A DNA stretch of 64,000 bases from an uncultured Alphaproteobacteria bacterium (lineage in GTDB: Bacteria > Pseudomonadota > Alphaproteobacteria > Caulobacterales > Caulobacteraceae): NCBI GenBank assembly GCA_903822175.1, contig CAIJOB010000007.1:43224-107223 (forward strand), read 5' to 3'. Below are positions 24,451 to 33,688 of this stretch, piece by piece. The translations under genes were made by a program, and so were the position numbers. Position 1 is the stretch's first letter. Every line of letters begins with the position of its first letter. A model generated the notes under the pieces. The model did no database searches, was not told where the DNA came from, and saw only the letters and a list, made by a program, of their open reading frames with translations.

Positions 24451-25632
24451 TTAAAGCCGTTCCACGATGGTCACGTTGGCGAGGCCGCCGCCTTCGCACA
24501 TGGTCTGCAGACCCCACTTCTTGTTGCGGGTCGCGAGCGCGTTCAGCAGCGTGGTCATCAGCTTGGTGCCCGACGCGCCCAGCGGGTGGCCAAGCGCGAT
24601 GGCGCCGCCGTTGACGTTCAGCTTCGACGGGTCCGCGTGCGTGTCCTGCAGCCAGGCCACCGGCACCGAGGCGAAGGCCTCGTTCACTTCGAAGAGGTCG
24701 ATGTCGTCGATCGACATGCCGGCCTTCTTCAGAGCCCGGTGCGTCGCCGGGATCGGGGCTTCCAGCATGATCACCGGATCGTGGCCGATCAGGGTCAGGT
24801 GGTGGATGCGGGCCAGCGGGGTCAGGCCATATTCCTTCAGGGCCTTTTCCGAGACGACCATCACGCCGGACGCGCCGTCGCAGATCTGGCTGGAGGTCGC
24901 CGCGGTGATCGCGCCGCCCTCGCGCAGCAGCTTCACGCCGCGCATGGATTCCAGACTGCTGTCGTAGCGGATGCCCTCATCGCTATCGTGGACGACCGGG
25001 TTGCCCTCGGCCTCCTTGCCGTCCTTGCCGGTGACCGCGACGATCTCGTTCTTGAAGGCGCCGGCCTGGGTCGCGGCGATGGCGCGCTGGTGCGACTGGT
25101 AGCCGTATTCGTCGAGCTGATCCTTGGTCAGGCCGTACTTGGCCGCGACCATCTCGGCGCCCATGAACTGGCTGAACTGGATGTTCGGATAGCGCTTCTG
25201 CTGGTTCGGGCTCATCGGGACGCCATAGCCCTCCTTGGCCGGCAGCATCACCGACAGGCCCATCGGCACGCGGGTCATGCTCTCGACGCCCGACGCGATG
25301 ACCACGTCCATGGTGCCGCTCATCACCGCCTGGGCGGCGAAGTGCAGGGCCTGTTGGCTGGAACCGCATTGGCGGTCGACGCTGGTGGCCGGCACGCTTT
25401 CCGGAAGCTTCGAGGCCAGCACGGCGCCGCGCGCGATGTTGGTCGACTGTTCGCCCACCTGCATGACGCAGCCCATGACCACGTCCTCGATCACCGAGGG
25501 ATCGATGTCTGTGCGGGTGACCAGTTCGTCCAGGACGACGGCGGCCAGATCGGCCGGATGCCAGTCGCGGAGACGTCCGCCCTTGCGCCCGCCGGCGGTC
25601 CGCGTCGCAGCTACGATATAGGCTTCGGCCAT
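24451..25632 (-). CDS. Acetyl-CoA acetyltransferase (thiolase)
   Basis: A 393-residue thiolase. The nucleophilic cysteine is in SVDRQCGSSQQAL, followed by VIASGVESMTRVPM. The catalytic histidine is in NGGAIALGHPLGASG and the general-base cysteine in QTMCEGGGLANVTIVERL. It would cleave 3-ketoacyl-CoA or condense two acetyl-CoA in the cytoplasm. It starts at ATG 25632, and a long palindrome lies 88 bases upstream. It is followed by the SDR gene on the same strand, so a beta-oxidation-like unit is plausible. The FadA-like versus PhaA-like role is not settled. Confidence 0.94.
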   Translation of the reverse strand: MAEAYIVAATRTAGGRKGGRLRDWHPADLAAVVLDELVTRTDIDPSVIEDVVMGCVMQVGEQSTNIARGAVLASKLPESVPATSVDRQCGSSQQALHFAAQAVMSGTMDVVIASGVESMTRVPMGLSVMLPAKEGYGVPMSPNQQKRYPNIQFSQFMGAEMVAAKYGLTKDQLDEYGYQSHQRAIAATQAGAFKNEIVAVTGKDGKEAEGNPVVHDSDEGIRYDSSLESMRGVKLLREGGAITAATSSQICDGASGVMVVSEKALKEYGLTPLARIHHLTLIGHDPVIMLEAPIPATHRALKKAGMSIDDIDLFEVNEAFASVPVAWLQDTHADPSKLNVNGGAIALGHPLGASGTKLMTTLLNALATRNKKWGLQTMCEGGGLANVTIVERL

Positions 25633-25719
25633 GGCCCTAAGCTCCCTGATGAGATGAGGTCGACCCTAAAGAGCCGTCAAAACGACTGTATGAAGGCGCC
25701 GCAACGGAAGACAAGACCG

Positions 25720-25737
25720 GTTGACGCGAACGTCAAC
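25720..25737. promoter_or_regulatory. Candidate operator: 18-bp perfect palindrome upstream of the thiolase
   Basis: GTTGACG-CGAA-CGTCAAC is a perfect 7+4+7 inverted repeat. It lies 88-105 bases ahead of the thiolase start and just after the convergent-facing YCII-type gene. Its core resembles the ACGT-spaced operators bound by MerR-family LiuR-type regulators of acyl-CoA catabolism. The minus strand also offers TTGACG as a -35 inside it. No regulator gene is adjacent, so trans control is inferred. Confidence 0.5.
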
Positions 25738-25766
25738 GTGGGCGGAGACCGCTCCAGGCCGGAGCC

Positions 25767-26129
25767 TCACACGAAATCTGACATCTCGTAGAGCGGACGG
25801 ATCTCGATCTCGCTGGGGCCCGGCATGGGATTGGGGCAGCGCTTCACCCAAGCGACGGCCTCGGCCATGTCCTTGACCTCCCAGAGCCAGAAGCCGGCGA
25901 CCAGCTCCTTGGTCTCGGTGAAGGGCCCGTCGATGACCATGCGGTCGGCTCCGTCGAAGGCCACGCGCGCGCCGGCCGACGAGGGTTTCAGGCCATCGGC
26001 GACGCCGCTCAGGATGCCGGCCTCGGTGAGCGCCTCGTTGAACTTGCCCATCGCTTCCAGCATCTCCGGCTGCGGAAGATCGCCGCGTTCGCTGTCCACG
26101 GTCGCCTTCACCAGCACCATCACACGCAT
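25767..26129 (-). CDS. YCII-related (DGPF-type) protein
   Basis: A 120-residue protein beginning at MRVMVLVKATVDSE (ATG 26129, GGAG ribosome site). The characteristic motif DGPFTETKELVAGFWLWEVKDMAEAVAWVKR identifies the DGPF/YCII group, small ferredoxin-like dimers. Relatives often sit beside ECF sigma factor genes (ECF41/42-type groups), but no sigma gene is visible here, so this copy seems orphaned. The biochemical role is unknown. Confidence 0.88.
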   Translation of the reverse strand: MRVMVLVKATVDSERGDLPQPEMLEAMGKFNEALTEAGILSGVADGLKPSSAGARVAFDGADRMVIDGPFTETKELVAGFWLWEVKDMAEAVAWVKRCPNPMPGPSEIEIRPLYEMSDFV

Positions 26130-26244
26130 CGCCCGTCTCCCTGTCGTAGCCAGCCGCGCCGGCCTGGTGTCGGAACGACGAACGGGCCTGGCGGACTCCG
26201 ACATCGTCCGGCGAATTGTTCGGCGGCGCCCGGCCGCCGCGCCG

Positions 26245-27606
26245 TCAGCTCAGCAGCGTCGCGATCTGGGCGCGGAGATCGACGAGGTTCGCCTCGACCC
26301 TCAGCTTGTAGCGTGTCACCGCCTCACGATCGACGGCGAAAAATTTGTCTTCGTCGAAGGATCGCCCAAATATATCATAGAGTTGCGAGCGGAATTTTCC
26401 CGAATGGCTTTGCCGGGGGTCCTCGCTCTGCTCCTGGTATTTGACCTCGTCGGCGCTGGTGAGCGCGCAGAGCAGCGGATGAATCCGGGCCGACGACACC
26501 CGCTTGTAAGCCTGGATCCGCTGGATCGTCCGGTCCAGCGGCACGTCCTGTGATTTGAAGTCGGCCGGAATGACCAGGTTGCGGTCGAGCGTCGGCGTCG
26601 CCAGCGGAAAGGCCGAGATCAACAGGTCGCCCAGGTGCCGCACATTGCTGCGCCCAACACCGAAGGCGGCGATGTCCTCCTCATAGCGCGCCCACCAGGT
26701 GGTGAGTTTGCTGAGCAGGCTATCGAACAGCTTGGGGTCGATCAGCTCGCGGTACTGATAGCGGTAGGTGGTGCCGAAGACGCCCAGGGTGTGCGGGGTC
26801 GTCTCCAGCAGGCGATGCAGGTCCGGTCGCATCACCGTCGCGGCGTTGAGGCTGTTGCCGATGCCCAGGATCAGGAGGTCGAAAGCCTCGTCAGGAACGG
26901 TCCAGGGCTTCACCGAAGCGTGGGTGACGATGGCGCCGGCCGGGACCAGGCCGTTGATCACGTGATAGCCGAGCCGGTCCCCGAAGTTGAAGTCGTTGTA
27001 ATAGGACAGCACCAGCACCTTCTTGGGCGCCGCCAAGGGTGGGATGGCCGGGCCTTCGGGCTCCCATTTGAAGACGTCCTGCAAGGGGTCGATGGTCTGG
27101 CGGCAGCGCAGGACGAAGCCGGCCTGATGCATCAGGGCCTGCAGGGCCGCGAAATCGAAACTGTTGATCCAGCCCTGCGCGGCGCGGTCGAGCCCAGGCC
27201 TGCGGTCGGTGATCGAATAGCTGCAGACCAGCGGGCGGTTCAGCGCACGCACCTTGCGCAGCAGGTCCAGCGGCTCGCGGATATATTCCAGCACGCCCAG
27301 CATGGTGACGACATCGGGCTCGACCCCGTCCGGGAACTGGCCCGCATTGAGGTCACAGACGATGGTGCGTTCATCGCGGGCGACCAGGTCGCTGGGCTGG
27401 TATTGGCAGCCCTCCGGCAGCACGCGCTCCAGATCCATAGCGCCGCAGCCGATATCCAGCACCTTGGCGTAGGCCGGGATCATCTGGGCGGCGAGCCCGG
27501 CGCGATAGGCCCAGGCCGGCGCGAAGGACCCGCGCTGCGACCAGCGATCCACGTCCGTCGCCTGGGCGGCCACCACCGCCTTGCGGCGTTCGATCTCGTC
27601 GTTCAT
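26245..27606 (-). CDS. SAM-methyltransferase / polysaccharide pyruvyltransferase-like fusion
   Basis: A 453-residue two-domain cytoplasmic protein. Residues 1-190 form a class I methyltransferase: motif I VLDIGCGAMDLERVLP, the acidic region RTIVCDLNAG, and VVTMLGVLEYI. Residues about 200-450 look like a polysaccharide pyruvyltransferase: the opening VLVLSYYNDFNFGDRLGYHVIN (NxGD motif), LILGIGNSLN, and a C-terminal RIHPLLCAL that corresponds to the RLH motif. This suggests decoration of a surface glycan or nucleotide-sugar, but no glycosyltransferase lies near. The join is direct, with no frameshift. It ends 4 bases before the fRMsr gene starts on the same strand order. Confidence 0.75.
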   Translation of the reverse strand: MNDEIERRKAVVAAQATDVDRWSQRGSFAPAWAYRAGLAAQMIPAYAKVLDIGCGAMDLERVLPEGCQYQPSDLVARDERTIVCDLNAGQFPDGVEPDVVTMLGVLEYIREPLDLLRKVRALNRPLVCSYSITDRRPGLDRAAQGWINSFDFAALQALMHQAGFVLRCRQTIDPLQDVFKWEPEGPAIPPLAAPKKVLVLSYYNDFNFGDRLGYHVINGLVPAGAIVTHASVKPWTVPDEAFDLLILGIGNSLNAATVMRPDLHRLLETTPHTLGVFGTTYRYQYRELIDPKLFDSLLSKLTTWWARYEEDIAAFGVGRSNVRHLGDLLISAFPLATPTLDRNLVIPADFKSQDVPLDRTIQRIQAYKRVSSARIHPLLCALTSADEVKYQEQSEDPRQSHSGKFRSQLYDIFGRSFDEDKFFAVDREAVTRYKLRVEANLVDLRAQIATLLS

Positions 27607-27609
27607 GGC

Positions 27610-28107
27610 CTACCCCGCAAAGGTGTCTTGCAGGATGCGTTCGAGCCACTGCGCGTCGACGCCATCGAACGCGCCCGTCACCTCAGCGTCCACATCGAAC
27701 ACCGCGATCAGACGGCCGTCGGCGTCCACCACCGGCACCACGATCTCGCTCTTGGAGCGGCTGTCGCAGGCGATGTGGCCCTCGAAGGCGTCCACGTCCT
27801 CGACGATCTGGGTCTTGCGCTCGCGCGCCGCGGTCCCGCAGACGCCGCGTCCAAAGGCGATGCGCAAACAGCCGAGCGTCCCCTGATAGGGCCCGACCAC
27901 AAGCTCCTCGCGCTTGTCCGGATCGACCACGTAGAAGCCGGTCCAGAAGAAATGCTCAAAACTGGCGGCCAGCATCGAAGAAACGCTCGCCATGCGCGCC
28001 GTCAGGTTCGGCTCCCCCGCCAGAACAGAGGCGATCTCCTGCGCCACGGTTGCGTAGCGCTCTGCCTTCTCGGCGGGCAGGATCTTGTCGTTGAACGCTT
28101 CAGCCAT
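27610..28107 (-). CDS. msrC: Free methionine-(R)-sulfoxide reductase (fRMsr, GAF fold)
   Basis: A 165-residue GAF-domain enzyme that reduces free L-methionine-(R)-sulfoxide in the cytoplasm with thioredoxin. The family cysteines are present: LGCLRIAFGRGVCG (two) and IACDSRSKSEIVVPV (third, the usual catalytic one). Aromatic FFWTGFYVVDPD matches the ligand pocket. The ATG at 28107 gives the natural start. It is upstream of the methyltransferase fusion on the same strand (4-base gap) and divergent from the S9 peptidase. Confidence 0.92.
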   Translation of the reverse strand: MAEAFNDKILPAEKAERYATVAQEIASVLAGEPNLTARMASVSSMLAASFEHFFWTGFYVVDPDKREELVVGPYQGTLGCLRIAFGRGVCGTAARERKTQIVEDVDAFEGHIACDSRSKSEIVVPVVDADGRLIAVFDVDAEVTGAFDGVDAQWLERILQDTFAG

Positions 28108-28192
28108 GGAACAAGCATGTAGCGATACCCGCCGGTCTGGACAAACCCTGCCGGGGCGGCTTTCTAGGCGCGATCTGTTTCGGGGAGCTTCC

Positions 28193-30235
28193 ATGCGTCT
28201 TGCCTTGCTCGTGTCCGCGCTCGCGATCGCGTGTGCGTCGTCTTCGGTTGCTCAGGTCACGGAGGGGCCGAACAAGCTCTTCCAGCCCCGCGACATCTTC
28301 GGATTGCGCGCCGCGGGCGATCCGCAGGTCCGGCCCGACGGCGGCGCCATCGCCTATGTGCGCACGACCCAGGACATCATGACCGACAACGGCCACCCGT
28401 CGATCTGGCTGGTGGACCCGGCGACCGGCGCCCAGACCCCGATCGCCGCCGACGACACCGCCAACCTGCGGCCGGTCTGGTCGCCGGACGGCTCGCGGCT
28501 GGCCTATGTCTCCGCCGGCCCCGGCGGCGCGCAGCTCTACGTGCGCTGGATGGCCTCGGGCCGCTCGGCCAAGGTCGCCAACCTGGAACAGGCGCCCAGC
28601 TCCGTCGCCTGGTCGCCGGACGGCAAGACGCTGGCCTTCATCATGCTGGTCCCGGCTCCCCCGCAACCGCTGGGCCAGCCGCTCGCGCCGCCGCCCGGCG
28701 CCAAGTGGGCCGACCCGCTGCGGGTCATCGACCGGGTCACCTACCGCCGCGACGGCGCGGGCTATGTGCGCCCCGGCTACCGCCACATCTTCACAGTCTC
28801 CGCCGACGGCGGCACGCCCCGCCAGCTGACCTTCGGCAAGTACGATGAGGGCGGCGACCTGGCCTTCGCGCCCGACGGCAAGACCCTCTACTTCGCCACC
28901 AACCGCCAGCCCAATCGCGAACGCGAGGCGCAGGAGAGCGACATCTATTCGATGGCGATCACCGGCGGCGAGATGACCCGCCTGACCACCCGCGACGGGC
29001 CCGACCAGGCGCCGACCGTCTCGCCGGACGGGACCAAGATCGCCTACGTCGGTTTCGACAACCACGGCTACCGCGGCTACGAAAACACCCACCTCTACGT
29101 CATGGACCGCGACGGCAAGAACAGCCACGCGGTCACCGGCGGCTTCGACCGCAGCGTCGGCGCGCCGACCTGGGCGGCGGACGGCAAGAGCCTCTACGTC
29201 GACTACGCCGATCACGGCGTCACTAAGGTCGCCCGCCTCACCCTCGACGGCAAGATGACCGATGTCGCCACCGGCCTGACCGATGGCGCCGAGATGGACC
29301 GGCCCTACACCGGCGGCTCGTTCTCGGTGGGCAAGAACGGCCTGATCGCCTTCACCATGGGCGACGCCTACGGCCCGCCGGATCTGGGCGTGGTGCGAAA
29401 CGGCAAGACCGAGAAGCTCACCAGCCTGAACGCCGACCTGTTCGCCGACAAGACGCTGGCCAAGGTCGAGCCCCTGCCGGTGAAATCGTCCTTCGACCAG
29501 AAGGACATCGACGCCTGGATGGTGACCCCGCCCGGCTTCGACCCGTCGAAGAAATATCCGCTGATCCTGGAGATCCACGGCGGCCCGTTCAGCGCTTACG
29601 GCCCGGTGTTCTCCACTGACGATCAGCTCTATGCGGCGGCCGGCTACATCGTGGTCTACGCCAACCCGCGCGGCTCGACGTCCTACGGCGACGCTTTCGC
29701 CAACACCATCGACAAGAACTACCCCAGCCATGACTACGACGACCTGATGAGCGTGGTGGACACCGCCATCGCCAAGGGCGCGGTCGACCAGGGCCACCTC
29801 TATGTGACCGGCGGCTCCGGCGGCGGCCTGCTCACCGCCTGGATCGTCGGCAAGACCAACCGCTTCCGCGCCGCGGCGGCCCAGAAGCCGGTGATCAACT
29901 GGACCAGCGAGGTCCTGACCACCGACGGCTACAACTTCATGGCCACCTCGTGGTTCGGGAAGATGCCGTGGGAGGACAACGACTTCTATTGGAAGCGCTC
30001 GCCGCTCTCCCTGGTCGGCAATGTGAAGACGCCGACCTTGGTGATCGTCGGCACCGACGACCATCGCACCCCGCCGTCCGAAGCCGAGCAGTTCTTCGAC
30101 GCCCTGCAGCTGCGCGATGTGCCCACCGCCATGATCCAGGTGCCGGGCGCTTCGCACGGCGGCCTGGCCGAGCGGCCCTCGCAGTCGGGCGCCAAAGCCA
30201 GCGCGATCATCGCCTGGTTCCGCCGCTTCCAGTGA
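28193..30235 (+). CDS. S9-family peptidase, secreted (DPP/acylaminoacyl type)
   Basis: A 680-residue serine peptidase. The ATG at 28193 is preceded by GGGGAG and opens a signal peptide (MRLALLVSALAIACASSSVAQ). The beta-propeller domain (WSPDGSRLAYVS, WSPDGKTLAFIM, FAPDGKTLYFAT, VSPDGTKIAYVG) covers residues about 40-400. The catalytic domain has the elbow GGSGGGLLTAW, the acid GTDDHRTP and the histidine GASHGG. It is translationally coupled to the M28 peptidase downstream (GTGA overlap), making an extracytoplasmic peptide-degrading pair. Confidence 0.93.
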   Translation: MRLALLVSALAIACASSSVAQVTEGPNKLFQPRDIFGLRAAGDPQVRPDGGAIAYVRTTQDIMTDNGHPSIWLVDPATGAQTPIAADDTANLRPVWSPDGSRLAYVSAGPGGAQLYVRWMASGRSAKVANLEQAPSSVAWSPDGKTLAFIMLVPAPPQPLGQPLAPPPGAKWADPLRVIDRVTYRRDGAGYVRPGYRHIFTVSADGGTPRQLTFGKYDEGGDLAFAPDGKTLYFATNRQPNREREAQESDIYSMAITGGEMTRLTTRDGPDQAPTVSPDGTKIAYVGFDNHGYRGYENTHLYVMDRDGKNSHAVTGGFDRSVGAPTWAADGKSLYVDYADHGVTKVARLTLDGKMTDVATGLTDGAEMDRPYTGGSFSVGKNGLIAFTMGDAYGPPDLGVVRNGKTEKLTSLNADLFADKTLAKVEPLPVKSSFDQKDIDAWMVTPPGFDPSKKYPLILEIHGGPFSAYGPVFSTDDQLYAAAGYIVVYANPRGSTSYGDAFANTIDKNYPSHDYDDLMSVVDTAIAKGAVDQGHLYVTGGSGGGLLTAWIVGKTNRFRAAAAQKPVINWTSEVLTTDGYNFMATSWFGKMPWEDNDFYWKRSPLSLVGNVKTPTLVIVGTDDHRTPPSEAEQFFDALQLRDVPTAMIQVPGASHGGLAERPSQSGAKASAIIAWFRRFQ

Positions 30236-31785
30236 GGAGCGCAAGCGCCCTCGCCGCCCTGATCCTCGCCGGCGCGCTTGCCGGCGGGGTGCAGGCCGAA
30301 CCGCTACGGTCCGCCGGGATCACGGACCCCGACACCAAGGCCTGGTGGCAGATCGCCGAGGCGATCTCCGGCGACGCCATGGAGGGCCGTGACATCGGCT
30401 CCCCCGGCTATGACCGCGCCGCCGATATCGTCGCGGCGAGGTTCAAGGCCGCGGGTCTGAAGCCGGCGGGCGATAACGGCGGCTGGTTCCAGGTCTTCCC
30501 GGTGCATGAGAGCCGGGTCGAAAGCGAAGGCACCAGCATCGCCATCGCCTACAGCGCGCGCCAGACCCGGGCGCTGACCTTCCTGCACGACATCTCGGTG
30601 CGCCCTACCGATACGCTCGCGACCAAGCTGGACGCACCGCTCACCTTCCGCGGCTACTGCGCACCGCGCGACCTGACCGACGCCAAAGGCAAGGTGGTCG
30701 TGTGCTTCAACACCAAGCGCGCCGGCCTCACCACCGCCGGCCAGCGGATCGCCGCGGCAGGCGCGGCGGGCGCCGCCGGCCTGATCCAGGTCGACGACCC
30801 CTATTTCACCATCGAGCCGCCACGCTGGCCGGCCGCCTATGCCCGCACGGTCGCCATCGCCGGGACACCTGCGCCGGTCGCCGCCACCCTGCCGGTGATG
30901 ACCATGAGCGCCGCGGCGTTCAAGGTGCTCGCCGTGGGCTCCGACCACGATCCGGACGAGGTGCTGAAGCTCGGCGGCGAGAAGCAACCGCTGCCCAGCT
31001 TTGACCTGCTCGGCCATCTGCAGGCCCAATTCCACCTGACGACGCGCGACTACACCGCCAAGAACGTCATCGCCGTCCTGCCCGGCCGCGATCCGGCGCT
31101 GAAGAGCCAATACCTGGCGCTTTCGGCGCACCTGGACGGCTACGGCTTCGGGGAGCCGGTGAAGGGCGACGGACTCTACAACGGCACGCTGGACGACGCG
31201 GCTTATGTCGGCACGCTGATCCGCTTCGCCGACAAGCACAAAGCCACACCTCTTCGTCGCAGCATCGTCTTCGGGGTCTTCACCGGCGAGGAAAAGGGCC
31301 TGCTCGGCGCGCACTGGTTCGTGGACCATCCGACCGTGCCCAAGGCCGATATCGTCGCCGACCTGAACCTCGACCAGTTGCGCCCGCTGTTCCCGCTGGA
31401 GCTCCTGACCGAACTGGCGGTGGACGACACCAGCCTCGGAACCACGGCCCGCGCGGTCGGCGCGACCATGGGCATTCGCATCCAGCCGGACCCGGAGCCG
31501 GAACGCACCCTGCTGACCCGCGCCGACCACTACCCGTTCATGCAGGCCGGCATTCCCGGCACCGGCTTCATCTTCGGCTATGTGGCCGGGACCGAGGCCG
31601 AGCGGCGCTACCGCGAGTGGTACCAGGTCCGCTACCACCGCCCGCAGGACGACCTCACCCAGCCGATGGATTTCGAGGCCGCCGGCAAGTTCAACCGCTT
31701 CTTCTACAAGCTGGCGGAAACCGTGGCGGATTCGGATCAGCGGCCGAGCTGGGTCGCGGGCAGCAAGCTCGCGCCTAAGCCTTAG
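30232..31785 (+). CDS. M28-family metallopeptidase, secreted
   Basis: A 517-residue zinc exopeptidase starting at GTG 30232 overlapping the stop of the S9 peptidase. The signal peptide VRSASALAALILAGALAGGVQA precedes a PA-like insert (about residues 90-260) and the M28 catalytic domain. Zinc ligands and the catalytic pair are visible as SAHLDGYG, NGTLDDAA, TGEEKGLLG, ADLNLDQ and RADHYPFM, and a final HRPQDD. It would trim N-terminal residues in the periplasm. The gene ends 0-3 bases from the convergent histidine kinase stop. Confidence 0.92.
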   Translation: MRSASALAALILAGALAGGVQAEPLRSAGITDPDTKAWWQIAEAISGDAMEGRDIGSPGYDRAADIVAARFKAAGLKPAGDNGGWFQVFPVHESRVESEGTSIAIAYSARQTRALTFLHDISVRPTDTLATKLDAPLTFRGYCAPRDLTDAKGKVVVCFNTKRAGLTTAGQRIAAAGAAGAAGLIQVDDPYFTIEPPRWPAAYARTVAIAGTPAPVAATLPVMTMSAAAFKVLAVGSDHDPDEVLKLGGEKQPLPSFDLLGHLQAQFHLTTRDYTAKNVIAVLPGRDPALKSQYLALSAHLDGYGFGEPVKGDGLYNGTLDDAAYVGTLIRFADKHKATPLRRSIVFGVFTGEEKGLLGAHWFVDHPTVPKADIVADLNLDQLRPLFPLELLTELAVDDTSLGTTARAVGATMGIRIQPDPEPERTLLTRADHYPFMQAGIPGTGFIFGYVAGTEAERRYREWYQVRYHRPQDDLTQPMDFEAAGKFNRFFYKLAETVADSDQRPSWVAGSKLAPKP

Positions 31786-33587
31786 GCCACCTCGGACATC
31801 GCGCCGCCGCCGGGCTTGGCCTGCGGCGGGACCGCGGCGCGGGTCAGGGCCGCGAACAGTTCGGCGGCCTGGATCGGCTTGGCGACGTGGTCATCCATGC
31901 CGGCGGCGACGTACTGATCGATCTGATGCGACATGGCGTTGGCGGTGAGCGCCACGATCGGCGTGCGCGGCCGGCCCTCGGCCGCCTCGCGGGCGCGGAT
32001 CTGGGCGGTGGCGGTCAGGCCGTCCATCACCGGCATCTGGATATCCATCAGGATCACGTCCCAGTCGCCGCCAGCCCAGGCGTCCACTGCCAGCTGGCCG
32101 TTCTCGACCACCGTCGGATCGACGCCCATCTGGTGCAACAGCGTCTTGAGCACCAGATGATTGATCGCGTTGTCCTCGGCGGCGAGCACCCGCAGCGCGA
32201 TCGCCGGCTGTTCGCTGACCGTCTCCGCCACCGTCCCGACCGCCCGCTCCTCGCCGAGGAACTCCAGCGGCACGCGCAGGGTGAAGGTCGAGCCCAGGCC
32301 CAGTTCGCTGGTGACGCTGATCTCGCCGGTCATCAGCTGGGCGAGCTCGCGGCAGATGGCCAGGCCCAGGCCCGTGCCGCCGAACCGCCGCGTCGTGGAT
32401 GAATCCAGCTGATCGAACTTGGCGAACAGCTTCGACAGGCTATCCGGCGGGATGCCGACGCCGGTGTCGCGCACCGAGATTTCCAGGACCTCGTCGTCGC
32501 GGCGCGCGATCACCCGAATCTCGCCCTGCTCGGTGAACTTCAGCGCGTTGGAAATCAGATTGTAGAGGATCTGGCGCAGGCGCGTCGGGTCGCCGAGGTA
32601 GCGGCCCCGCGCGCTTTCGATGTCCAGCGCGAACGAGAGCCCCTTCTTGTTGGCTAGCGCGGTGAAGGCCGAATAGGCGCCGCGCGCCACCTCGGCCAGC
32701 TCGAACTCCATCTGCTCCAGCTCAAGCTTGCCGGCCTCGATCTTCGACAGGTCGAGCACGTCGTTGAGGATCGCCAGCAGGGCCTCGCCAGAACGGTGGA
32801 TGACGCTGAGCCTGTCGCGCTGGCGGTCAGTAAGCTCGTCGCCGGCCATGGCCTGGGCCATGCCGAGCACGCCGTTCAGCGGCGTGCGGATCTCGTGGCT
32901 CATGGTGGCCAGGAAGGTGGACTTCGCGGCATTGGCGGATTCGGCAGCCTGCTCGCCGTCGCGGGCCCGGGCGCGGGCCTGGCGTAGCGCCGAGCGCGAC
33001 CGGTCCAGCAGCCGGCGCGACAGGAAGAAGAAGTTGGTGATGCTCACCGCCGCGGCGATGCAGGCGATCACCGCGCCCATCCGCCAGTGGGCGCCTCGGC
33101 TGAGGTCGAAGGCCATGTAGAGGAACGTCGCGACGTAGGGCGTCAGCAGCAGGCGGAAACGCTGCAGGTCGGAATAGTATTGCAGCAGCACATAGGTCGA
33201 GCCGACGAAGGTCGCGACGATGGCGAAGGCCCGGCCGAGTTCGTCGCCGGTCGCCCAGATCGCCGCCAGAATACCGGCCTGCAGCAGGGTGGAGACCGCG
33301 GTGTTCAGGTTCGCCAGCCGGGTGACGCGCCGCTGGACCGCCGGGTCCTGGGCGCGCTCCGCCGCCTCGACCAGGCGCAGGCCGGCGACCAGACCGATCC
33401 AGATGGTGGCGAGCCAGGCGACCACCCAGACCGCGCCGATCGACTCCACGGCGACCGCCCCGACGGTCGAAGACGCGATCAATCGCGGCCACATGTTGCG
33501 CGCGGACGCGCCATAGAGGCGCATGCCCTGGGAGAGCTGCTGGCGCCCCTCGGACGCCGCCTGGACACTGTTGGCCTGATCGCTCAA
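31782..33587 (-). CDS. Hybrid sensor histidine kinase with receiver domain
   Basis: A 601-residue membrane kinase. The N-terminal ~205 residues have about six membrane helices ([53 protein letters not shown]) and no periplasmic sensor or PAS domain. The HisKA box has His231 ([13 protein letters not shown]), then an HATPase domain (N box [13 protein letters not shown]1 DTGVGI, G2 GTGLGL) and a C-terminal receiver with phospho-Asp515 ([12 protein letters not shown]) and the conserved Lys in HVAKP. No separate regulator or Hpt gene is beside it. It starts at ATG 33587 after a leader with a hairpin (33592-33617). Confidence 0.93.
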   Translation of the reverse strand: MSDQANSVQAASEGRQQLSQGMRLYGASARNMWPRLIASSTVGAVAVESIGAVWVVAWLATIWIGLVAGLRLVEAAERAQDPAVQRRVTRLANLNTAVSTLLQAGILAAIWATGDELGRAFAIVATFVGSTYVLLQYYSDLQRFRLLLTPYVATFLYMAFDLSRGAHWRMGAVIACIAAAVSITNFFFLSRRLLDRSRSALRQARARARDGEQAAESANAAKSTFLATMSHEIRTPLNGVLGMAQAMAGDELTDRQRDRLSVIHRSGEALLAILNDVLDLSKIEAGKLELEQMEFELAEVARGAYSAFTALANKKGLSFALDIESARGRYLGDPTRLRQILYNLISNALKFTEQGEIRVIARRDDEVLEISVRDTGVGIPPDSLSKLFAKFDQLDSSTTRRFGGTGLGLAICRELAQLMTGEISVTSELGLGSTFTLRVPLEFLGEERAVGTVAETVSEQPAIALRVLAAEDNAINHLVLKTLLHQMGVDPTVVENGQLAVDAWAGGDWDVILMDIQMPVMDGLTATAQIRAREAAEGRPRTPIVALTANAMSHQIDQYVAAGMDDHVAKPIQAAELFAALTRAAVPPQAKPGGGAMSEVA

Positions 33588-33591
33588 CAGC

Positions 33592-33617
33592 TATTCCCCC
33601 ATTATCGTTGGGGGTAT
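33592..33617 (-). promoter_or_regulatory. Leader hairpin upstream of the histidine kinase
   Basis: ATTCCCCC at 33593-33600 faces GGGGGTAT at 33610-33617 around a nine-base loop (one mismatch in the eight-base arms). It lies 5 bases ahead of the kinase start on the minus strand, close enough to affect translation initiation, or it could be an operator. There is no U-tract for a terminator. Its role is inferred. Confidence 0.35.
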
Positions 33618-33688
33618 CCTGCCGGAGCCGAGTTAACCAAACACATACCGATGTTTTAGATGCCCCCGCCCTAGGCTCAGGGGACGTC

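Noticed and set aside
26168..26203. TGTCGGA/TCCGACA inverted repeat upstream of the YCII-type gene
   Set aside because: Seven-base arms 22 bases apart in very GC-rich sequence; not distinctive enough to call a site.
33633..33638. TTAACC near the histidine kinase leader
   Set aside because: A single six-base match without partner site is expected by chance in this many intergenic bases.
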